A stretch of 34,187 nt of DNA from Candidatus Aenigmatarchaeota archaeon. GTDB taxonomy: Archaea > Aenigmatarchaeota > Aenigmatarchaeia > QMZP01. The position numbers and the translations under genes were made by a program. This document shows, one piece after another, positions 28,860 to 34,187 of this stretch. Numbering within the stretch: position 1 is the stretch's first letter; each line of letters begins with the position of its first letter. The stretch is from NCBI GenBank assembly GCA_016782405.1, contig JADHYO010000004.1, forward strand, positions 1-34,187, in the 5' to 3' direction. The notes beneath the pieces were generated by a model. The model searched no databases. It was given only the letters and a program-made list of their open reading frames with translations, and had not been told where the DNA came from.

Positions 28860-29460
28860 TCCCTTGTCGATTAATTGTCGACCTGCATGAATGGCTCAAC
28901 GAGATCCCCACTGTCCCAGACTGATGCCTAGTGAAATGAACGTCCTGTGCATACTCAGGAGACTTCTAGTGGGACGAGAAGACCCCGTAGATCTTTACTA
29001 CAGTCTGTAGTTGTGGTATAGGAACGGCTGTATAGAGTAGGTGGGAGCGCAGCACCCATTTCGTTAGGAATGGGGAAGGCGAAAGTGTAACACCACCCTG
29101 TTGTTTCTATACTGCTTACCTTTAGGGGAACAGCTGCAGATGGGTAGTTTGGCTGGGAGTCTGTTAGGGTTATTACTATCTATCCTACCAGACCAGCAAG
29201 CGGCACGCCCTTGACAGGAAATCAAGGGCGCCCTAAGGTCACCTCATCGAGGTCAGAAATCTCGAGTAGAGTGCAAGCGCAAAAGGTGGCTTGATAGGAT
29301 CCCGGACAACAGATCTCTTCTGTAAGGAAGATTTCGGTTATAACGGATCCTAACACGAAAGTGTGGGCTAGCGACCCCCTGTGTCCTCATTATTGGGGGC
29401 CAGGTTCGCCAGAAAAGTTACCTCGGGGATAATGGAGTCGTGGCGGGCGAGAGTTCCCGT

Positions 29461-29514
29461 CTAGCTCTTGGACTTCTCATTAAGATTAAAAGCACCAAGC
29501 GCGTTGGAGAATAA
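29461..29514 (+). other. 23S probable micro-intron in the helix 89 region
   Basis: GGGCGAGAGTTCCCGT normally continues ATCGACC. Here 54 nt intervene, with CTTGG/CCAAG pairing inside. The sequence just downstream also departs from consensus, so this junction is less certain than the others. Confidence 0.5.
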
Positions 29515-29636
29515 ATCGACCTCGTACATTGCTTCTCCGCCGTCGGTTCGGCTCTTCCTGGACATGCAGCAGTGTCCAAGGGTGGAGGTGTTCACTCATC
29601 AAAGAGCCACGTTAACTGGGTTAAGTACGGTGCGAA

Positions 29637-29668
29637 CCTTTTGCGGACTTGTCCGCATTTGGGCATAA
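29637..29668 (+). other. 23S probable micro-intron in the helix 93 region
   Basis: Between AGTACGGTGCGAA and GCCAGTACGGTC lie about 32 nt containing the perfect hairpin TGCGGAC-TT-GTCCGCA. Flanking GTAC/GTAC would close helix 93 once it is removed. Confidence 0.45.
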
Positions 29669-30068
29669 GCCAGTACGGTCTTTATCTACTAGAAGTGTCG
29701 ATTGCCTGAGGGGAGGATACATTCAGTACGAAAGGAACAATGTGTTGTGGCCTCTGGTGTATCAGTTGTGGAAGCACTGCTGAGTAGCTACGCCATCGTG
29801 GATAAGCGCTGAAGGCATTCAATAGTTTAACAGCTTTTGTTTTTGGCTCAAGCTGTTGGCCTAACTAAGCGCGAAGCCACCCCCGAAAAGAGGCAGTCAT
29901 TGCTCAAACTGCTAGGCGACTAGCGGCGAAGGCAGGAAGGTCCCGTAGACTACGGGTTTGATGGAACACGGGTGTACGCACCAAGGCAACGAGGTGTTCA
30001 GCTCAGTGTACCCAATCCCTGACAATCCTTGGTCAAAGGCTCGCTGTGTAAGCAGCCTGTCGGCTTAA

Positions 30069-30098
30069 GAGATAACTCACCATTGAATTTTTTTTCTG
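30069..30098 (+). terminator. 3' strand of 23S processing stem and oligo-T terminator
   Basis: GAGATAACTCACC complements 25460-25472. It is followed within 10 nt by GAATTTTTTTTCTG, an archaeal oligo-T terminator. The next 160 nt up to the membrane-protein gene hold no recognisable gene. Confidence 0.65.
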
Positions 30099-30263
30099 CG
30101 AAAATAAGCCCCACAAAGAGTGAGTCTGTCTAAATGCAAGAGTCCATATTGGGATAGGCCTAATTAAAATAAGGATAAATATTGATTAACAGCGTATAAT
30201 TGATGCGTAGCAATGAGGGTGAGTGTTATTAAAAAAGATGGAAATTTCACTCCAGCAGTTGGT

Positions 30264-30494
30264 TTATAAATAAATTGAAATCAACAACAAAATACCCAGT
30301 ACAAGCCCGTTTGCTATCAGAGAAAAGACCCATGTTACAAGTGATTTTCTCCAGCTTGTCATGAACATTAGTTTTATCACTGCTATATTGATTAGAAGTG
30401 ATATTACCAGTGTCACGAGCGAGTACACTGGGAACAATAACAGGAACAGTGATGTTATCAGCACGACAAGAACAGCTGTAGCAACAGATTTCAA
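30264..30494 (-). CDS. Small multi-span membrane protein downstream of rpoK
   Basis: From TTG 30494 it encodes 76 residues with about three hydrophobic helices (VATAVLVVLITSLFLLLFPVYSLVTLVISLLINIAVIKLMF, then WVFSLIANGLVLGILLLISIYL). The same frame is open upstream almost to the rpoK stop and encodes another likely helix, IFIFEIIFFLVSAFFIWVGAWFAHVRKRTY, but contains no ATG, GTG or TTG there. The native protein may thus have four helices and start at an unusual codon, or translation begins at the TTG. It is transcribed with thermosome and rpoK. No family recognised. Confidence 0.55.
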   Translation of the reverse strand: MKSVATAVLVVLITSLFLLLFPVYSLVTLVISLLINIAVIKLMFMTSWRKSLVTWVFSLIANGLVLGILLLISIYL

Positions 30495-30621
30495 ATATGT
30501 TCTTTTCCTGACATGAGCGAACCATGCCCCTACCCAGATAAAGAAAGCACTAACAAGAAAGAAAATAATCTCAAAAATAAAAATCTGAGGGTATCCCCTG
30601 TCACCAGCTGGAAGGCGTTTT

Positions 30622-30843
30622 CTAGGACCATCCCATACTCCTTTTCTTTTTGCTTTCTCTCTTTATATCTATTGGTATTAGCTCTGCTTCCCACTCCTTG
30701 AGAGCGATGTTTGTAGGGTCAAACCCGTCTGCTTCTTCAGGGCCGAGGTCAATCATCAGAGGGGATCCCTGGGAAATCTGTAATGCCCTGGCTGACACGA
30801 TCCTTACCTTCTCAAACTTGGAATATGAATCCTTGGGTCCCAT
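30622..30843 (-). CDS. rpoK: DNA-directed RNA polymerase subunit K
   Basis: RpoK is the archaeal Rpb6/omega counterpart that clamps the largest subunit. KFEKVRIVSARALQISQGSPLMIDLGPEEADGFDPTNIALKEWEAELIPIDIKRES carries the family's ARALQIS...DPxxIAxxExxxxxIPI pattern. The ATG at 30843 has AGGTGAT just upstream; a GTG at 30852 would add three residues. It follows the thermosome and the small acidic ORF on the minus strand. Confidence 0.92.
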   Translation of the reverse strand: MGPKDSYSKFEKVRIVSARALQISQGSPLMIDLGPEEADGFDPTNIALKEWEAELIPIDIKRESKKKRSMGWS

Positions 30844-30901
30844 TTCAATCACCTAAATCTAAAAGGAAAGAATAAAGGAAAGTTTATTTTAGTGAAGATT
30901 G

Positions 30902-30997
30902 TCAGCCCTCTTCTTCAGTGCTGTCCTCGCTGCTCTCTTCTTCATCTGTCTCTTCATTTTCGTCATCGCCTTCCTCTTCCATTTCCAGGAAATCCAT
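30902..30997 (-). CDS. Acidic 31-residue peptide gene between thermosome and rpoK
   Basis: The ORF is too short for the track but starts with a near-perfect ribosome binding site (AAGGAGGTTGCT then ATG). It encodes MDFLEMEEEGDDENEETDEE followed by SSEDSTEEEG, more than half Asp/Glu. It could be an unstructured acidic partner, for instance of the RNA polymerase or chaperonin neighbours, or a leader peptide. No homologue comes to mind. The strong Shine-Dalgarno is the main support. Confidence 0.55.
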   Translation of the reverse strand: MDFLEMEEEGDDENEETDEEESSEDSTEEEG

Positions 30998-31041
30998 AGC
31001 AACCTCCTTACTTGTTATAGTGTTAACAAACACAGCATGAT

Positions 31042-32646
31042 TCAGTATTCCCTCCCTTCGGGTTGTGGGGGTGGAGTCCTTCCACCTCCAGATATGATTA
31101 TGTCATCAATCCTCAGTATCATCTCTGCTGCTTCAGCTGCTGACTTCACTGCCTGAAGCTTTATTTTCAGGGGCTCCACAACGCCTGCCTTAATCATGTC
31201 CTTAAACTCTCCTGTGAAAACATCAAGACCTGTGTTCTTGCTCTTCTCATGGGATGAGCGAAGCCCAGCAAGTTTATCAATTTGGTCAAGCCCTGCGTTC
31301 TCAGCAAGGCTTCTCGGAACAGATTCCATTGCAGTTGCAAATCCAATGATAGCAAGCTGCTCCCTTCCTTTGAAGCTTTCTGCATACTTCCTCAACTCCC
31401 TAGCGGCTTCAATCTCAGGAGCGCCACCCCCTGAAACAATCTTTCCAAGCTCAAGGGCAGAAGCAACTCCCTTGACAGCATCTGTTACTGCTCTCTCAGC
31501 CTCATCAACAACGTGCTCTGTCCCTCCCCTTAGGAGGATAGTGACTGCCTTGGGTTCCTTGCACTTCTCAACAAATATCATCTCATCTCCTGAAACCTTC
31601 CTCTCCTCCACAAGACCAGCATGTCCCAGGTCATCCTTATCAATTTCATTGATATTGGAAACAACCTTCCCTCCTGTGGCCTTTGCAAGAAGTTCCATAT
31701 CAGACTGCTTTACCCTTCTTGCAGCAAGCATGCCTAACTTTGCAAGAAAGTGCTGCGCAGTGTCATCAATACCCTTCTGGCACAGGACAACATTTGCCCC
31801 TGAGGACTTTATGCTTTCAACCATTTCCTTTAGGGCCTCCTCTTCCCTTTCAAGAAAGGCCTGCATCTTTTCAGGGGAATCTATTGAAATCTTTGCATCG
31901 CTCTCAAGATCCTTGACCTCAACTGCAGAATCAAGAAGAGCTATCCTTGCATCCTCTATCTTTCTGGGCATCCCTGAGTGAACCACCTCCTTGTCAAGCA
32001 GCATGCCTTCAATCAGACTTGAATCGTTCATGGAACCAGAGGCTTTCTTCTCAATCTTTATGCTGTCAGTATCTGTTCCTGCCATCTTCACAGCCCGCAC
32101 AGAAATCTTTGCCAATTCCCCAGAGGCTCTTTCTGCTGATTTACCTGTCATTGCTGTCTTTGCTATCTGCTCTAGGATGTCTTCATTGCTGATTTTCACA
32201 GGGATTGACATTTTGTCAAGAGTTTCAAGGACCCTTTCCCTTGCCAGCTGGAAGCCGTGTGTGATGACAGTTGGATGTACTTTCTGGTCCAGCAAGATTT
32301 CAGCCTGGTTCAGAAGCTCCCCCGCAAGAACAACAGCAGACGTTGTGCCGTCCCCCACTTCCTTGTCCTGAGTCTTTGCAATCTCTGCCATCATCTTGGC
32401 TGCAGGGTGCTCTATCTGCATCTCCTCAAGAATTGTAGCACCGTCATTTGTTATGACTATATCACCCATAGAATCGACCAGCATTTTGTCCATGCCTTTT
32501 GGTCCAAGAGTGGATTTAACAGCATCTGCAACAGCTTTTGCTGCTGCTATGTTATTCCTTTGGGCATCTCTCCCTCTGCTCCTTACACTGTCATCTGAAA
32601 GAATAAGGATGGGCTGCCCTCCTAGTTGTGCGATATTATTTGCCAT
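31042..32646 (-). CDS. thsA: Thermosome subunit (group II chaperonin)
   Basis: The thermosome is the ATP-driven folding chamber of archaea, related to CCT. ATP-site motifs are intact: [29 protein letters not shown] and [17 protein letters not shown] near the N-terminus, and [19 protein letters not shown] later. The apical domain holds the helical protrusion region between. At 534 residues it is full length, ending [16 protein letters not shown] without the long Gly/Met tail of some subunits. It heads the minus-strand group thermosome-acidic peptide-rpoK. A TATA-like TTTTAATATTTTC lies about 65 nt upstream of the start. Confidence 0.97.
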   Translation of the reverse strand: MANNIAQLGGQPILILSDDSVRSRGRDAQRNNIAAAKAVADAVKSTLGPKGMDKMLVDSMGDIVITNDGATILEEMQIEHPAAKMMAEIAKTQDKEVGDGTTSAVVLAGELLNQAEILLDQKVHPTVITHGFQLARERVLETLDKMSIPVKISNEDILEQIAKTAMTGKSAERASGELAKISVRAVKMAGTDTDSIKIEKKASGSMNDSSLIEGMLLDKEVVHSGMPRKIEDARIALLDSAVEVKDLESDAKISIDSPEKMQAFLEREEEALKEMVESIKSSGANVVLCQKGIDDTAQHFLAKLGMLAARRVKQSDMELLAKATGGKVVSNINEIDKDDLGHAGLVEERKVSGDEMIFVEKCKEPKAVTILLRGGTEHVVDEAERAVTDAVKGVASALELGKIVSGGGAPEIEAARELRKYAESFKGREQLAIIGFATAMESVPRSLAENAGLDQIDKLAGLRSSHEKSKNTGLDVFTGEFKDMIKAGVVEPLKIKLQAVKSAAEAAEMILRIDDIIISGGGRTPPPQPEGREY

Positions 32647-32859
32647 GCTACCTCTCTTTTATTTACCATAAAATGGAGGGGAAACAATAAGCCCCTCGCT
32701 ATTAAGTGAAAATATTAAAAATTCTGATACGGATTAAAGCCTGATTATTTTTTCTTGTTTTCCTTCTTCTTTTTCTTTGCCAATTGGACCACCTGAAAAT
32801 CCTATATACATTTTATGGATATAAAGCTATTTCAAAATTTCTTCAGGGTTATTACCTAA

Positions 32860-32982
32860 TCAATGCCAGCTACGAGAGCATCGAAAGCATACCTGGCTTC
32901 CGAAACTGTCAGACAGCCTTGAGTAGGAGCCGCATTCCTGGCAGTATCCCTTCCAGTTATCTCTTCTTAATTCCATGTGCAT
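32860..32982 (-). CDS. Tiny zinc-ribbon protein, 40 aa
   Basis: This ORF is below the track's size limit. It reads MHMELRRDNWKGYCQECGSY, then SRLSDSFGSQVCFRCSRSWH, with two CxxC pairs (CQEC, CFRC) suited to one zinc. GGAGG lies 8 nt upstream of the ATG. The layout resembles the 66-aa zinc ribbon 170 nt upstream on the same strand (CDTC...CRRC), so the two may be related. Role unknown; small zinc ribbons in archaea often bind nucleic acid or protein partners. Confidence 0.5.
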   Translation of the reverse strand: MHMELRRDNWKGYCQECGSYSRLSDSFGSQVCFRCSRSWH

Positions 32983-33046
32983 CCTTTCGCCTCCTTCTTT
33001 CTTTCAGGTTGAAGAATTCCGTGAGTCTAGGAATACGGCTCATCAT
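32957..33046 (-). CDS. Possible 29-aa basic peptide
   Basis: ATGATG after GGAGGAGGGATGTG opens a short frame MMSRIPRLTEFFNLKERRRRKDAHGIKKR that overlaps the start of the next zinc-ribbon ORF by 26 nt. The ribosome binding site is good, but the length makes this a weak call. It may only couple translation to the downstream gene. Confidence 0.28.
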   Translation of the reverse strand: MMSRIPRLTEFFNLKERRRRKDAHGIKKR

Positions 33047-33101
33047 CACATCCCTCCTCCGGCCCCTCTTCTATTTTATCTTCCAACAAAATTCCATGCA
33101 T
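33027..33101 (-). CDS. Possible 24-aa acidic peptide
   Basis: GAGGTGAAAT precedes an ATG giving MHGILLEDKIEEGPEEGCDD then EPYS. It fills the gap between the zinc-ribbon gene at 33151 and the next mini-ORF, with overlaps typical of a translationally coupled series. Support is limited to spacing and ribosome binding site. Confidence 0.25.
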   Translation of the reverse strand: MHGILLEDKIEEGPEEGCDDEPYS

Positions 33102-33150
33102 ATTTCACCTCAAATTAAAACTGAGAATGGGTCATCCATATCCATATCAT

Positions 33151-33351
33151 TCACCATATCCTCAGTCTTGGGCGTAGTCCTTTCACGTGGTCCCATTCAA
33201 TACCCTCCTTATGCGTCACCCAGACGCACCTCCTGCATACCCATCCGTCATCGGTGGGTTGCAGAACCCTGTCATACCCTCCGCACGTGTCGCAGATATT
33301 AAAATCTGTGAATCCCGCAACTGGCGGTATTAGTTCAAGCAAGGCTTCCAT
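33151..33351 (-). CDS. Small zinc-ribbon protein, 66 aa
   Basis: Residues 20-42 hold NICDTCGGYDRVLQPTDDGWVCRRCVW, two CxxC pairs forming a zinc ribbon. A short N-terminal helix (MEALLELIPPVAGF) and a basic tail (HVKGLRPRLRIW) flank it. The ribosome binding site GGAGGAG six nt before the ATG is strong, and a TATA box (GCTTATAAATCC, minus strand, near 33436) lies upstream. The function is unknown. It opens a series of very small genes on the minus strand. The 172-aa plus-strand ORF covering this region is its shadow. Confidence 0.65.
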   Translation of the reverse strand: MEALLELIPPVAGFTDFNICDTCGGYDRVLQPTDDGWVCRRCVWVTHKEGIEWDHVKGLRPRLRIW

Positions 33352-33546
33352 TTCTCCTCCTCTGGTGCTTTATCATTTGCACCATCGAATATGGCGATCA
33401 CCCTTAGAGTAGTCACCAATATTGAGAGTCAGAGCGGATTTATAAGCCTATTTCAAAATCAGTTCAGATTATTTCCAGAATTAGAACATAATCTGTTTTC
33501 GTGTTATGAAAAATGGGATTAATATTTACTAAGACAATAAGAAATT
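33352..33546. other. Intergenic region between divergent zinc-ribbon and kinase genes
   Basis: 195 bp with a minus-strand TATA box near 33436 and a plus-strand TATA-like element near 33518. I see no gene or repeat in it. Confidence 0.4.
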
Positions 33547-34187
33547 ATGACGATTGATTCATTCGGTCTTGTACCAGGGAAATTCATCCGCGGCAAATAT
33601 CAGATTTTGGAAAAACTGGGGGATGGATGGGAAGGTGAGGTTTATCTTGTTCGAGAAGTTTCAACAGGGATTGAAAGAACTGCCAAACTATTCTACCCAC
33701 ACAGAAACAAACACTTCAGATCCAGCAAATTCTACGCAAAAAAGCTGCACAAACTCAGGGAGTGTAATATAGTAATACAATATCATTTTCAGGATACAGT
33801 ATACCTCAGAGGCCAGAAAATAACATATCTCATATCCGAATTTATTGAGGGGGAGCTGCTTAGCGAATTTGTTGCACGTCAGCAAGGAAAAAGACTAAAC
33901 TATTTCATTGCATTGAAACTTTTACACAATTTATCCCAGGGGCTTGAAGAAATTCATAACCTGGGAGAATATCACGGGGATCTTCACACAGACAACATTA
34001 TAGTGGGCATGAAAGGTCTTGAGTTCGAGGCCAAGCTTCTGGATTTGTATAACCTGGGCAGCTCAAACGCCCCCCTGAGAAAGGATGACATAGTGGAACT
34101 AATACATATTTTTCATGAAATTTTGGGTGGTAATAAAATGTACTCAAAATTGCCAAAAGAAATCAAGAACATTTGCTGTGGTCTAAA
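33547..34187 (+). CDS. Protein kinase-like protein, 3' truncated by window
   Basis: The frame is open from ATG 33547 to the window end, 213 residues, and is missing from the track only because no stop is reached. Kinase motifs are visible: a glycine-rich loop LGDGWEGEVYLV (residues 25-36), the ATP-anchoring Lys in RTAKLF, a helix C region, EFIEGELL at the hinge, and the catalytic loop HGDLHTDN with Asp and Asn in place. The following metal-binding DFG appears as DLY. This is the pattern of atypical archaeal/bacterial Ser/Thr or small-molecule kinases. A TATA-like TTAATATTTA lies about 20-30 nt upstream. The target is unknown. Confidence 0.8.
   Translation, partial: MTIDSFGLVPGKFIRGKYQILEKLGDGWEGEVYLVREVSTGIERTAKLFYPHRNKHFRSSKFYAKKLHKLRECNIVIQYHFQDTVYLRGQKITYLISEFIEGELLSEFVARQQGKRLNYFIALKLLHNLSQGLEEIHNLGEYHGDLHTDNIIVGMKGLEFEAKLLDLYNLGSSNAPLRKDDIVELIHIFHEILGGNKMYSKLPKEIKNICCGL

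Larger units (their letters stand above)
25501..30034 (+). rRNA. rrl: 23S ribosomal RNA gene with two ORF introns and several micro-introns
   Basis: The 5' end (GACCAAACAAGGATT) pairs with the 3' end (AATCCTTGGTC). Landmarks are GCGATGAAGGACGTG-type sequence near 25550, GTGCGTAACAGCTCACC, GGTTAATATTCC, GACCTGCATGAATGG, GAAGACCCCGTAGA, AGAAAAGTTACCTCGGGGATAA and a sarcin-ricin-like AGTACGAAAGGAAC. The span is 4.5 kb; after removing the inserts about 3.1 kb remain, a normal archaeal size. Several normally invariant bases near the peptidyl-transferase centre and sarcin-ricin loop look changed (see findings). No 5S gene follows. Confidence 0.94.

Noticed and set aside
29281-29350. Additional micro-intron in the helix 79 loop of 23S
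   Set aside because: TAGGATCC...GGATCCTA encloses a loop about 28 nt longer than usual, but this loop is naturally variable, so I did not count it.
21680-30000. Numerous 60-90-aa ORFs on both strands in 16S and 23S
   Set aside because: They lie on conserved rRNA exons. Only the ORFs within introns, which carry protein motifs, were kept.
32784-33302. 172-aa plus-strand ORF
   Set aside because: It is antisense to ORFs with strong ribosome binding sites and CxxC motifs, and its own sequence has no family pattern; it is likely a shadow.

Overview
The window is archaeal. It carries an archaeal-type ribosomal protein superoperon (uL4-uL23-uL2-uS19-uL22-uS3-uL29-aIF1-Rnp1-uS17-uL14-uL24-eS4-uL5-uS14-uS8), archaeal information genes (Rpp29-type RNase P protein, RpoD, RpoK, archaeal NusA, thermosome, TrmB regulator), TATA-box promoters often 25-30 nt from start codons, GGTGAT/GGAGG ribosome binding sites matching the 16S tail, and a 16S-tRNA-Ala-23S locus. 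Rearranged operon order, very small genes and many introns suggest a DPANN-like lineage. That placement is inference.

Layout. (1) 1-1690: a run of small unrelated genes separated by three near-perfect attC-type recombination sites and one broken one, that is, an integron-like cassette array whose integrase lies outside the window. (2) 1717-4388, minus strand: uS13-uS4-uS11-YbjQ-uL3. (3) 4485-16722, plus strand: the S10/spc-type operon from uL4 to uS8, then eL30, NusA and RpoD. It is interrupted by extra genes: an unknown 128-aa ORF, a TGA-broken small ORF, a divergent TrmB/radical-SAM pair, a tRNA-binding OB-fold protein and an inositol-phosphatase-family enzyme. (4) 16808-18034: a 31-residue tandem helical repeat protein with near-identical DNA repeats. 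(5) 18161-20882: uS12 split by a 511-aa LAGLIDADG intein, then uS7 with a repeated Ala/Pro-rich N-terminus. (6) 20904-21240, minus: an intron-containing class II tRNA (probably Leu) and tRNA-His. (7) 21504-30034: the rRNA locus. The 16S gene appears to carry two homing-endonuclease introns plus seven micro-introns of 31-70 nt. tRNA-Ala carries two small introns. The 23S gene carries two ORF introns separated by a 12-nt exon plus about five micro-introns. Between tRNA-Ala and 23S there is a TATA box and about 300 nt of hairpin-rich, unassigned sequence. (8) 30264-32646, minus: thermosome, a 31-aa acidic peptide, RpoK and a small membrane protein. (9) 32860-33351, minus: tiny genes including two zinc ribbons. 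(10) 33547-end: the 5' part of a protein kinase gene.

Most genes serve translation (ribosome assembly, tRNA and rRNA processing, initiation), transcription (RNAP subunits, NusA) and protein folding (thermosome). Layered on this core is an unusual load of intervening elements: intein, homing-endonuclease introns, and micro-introns of which several look sequence-related across 16S, tRNA-Ala and the class II tRNA. The standout observations are the micro-intron family, the 6-nt and 12-nt exons in rRNA, the intein at the decoding-centre loop of uS12, and the archaeal attC array. All rRNA position numbers are approximate and rest on remembered consensus sequences, not on a computed alignment.
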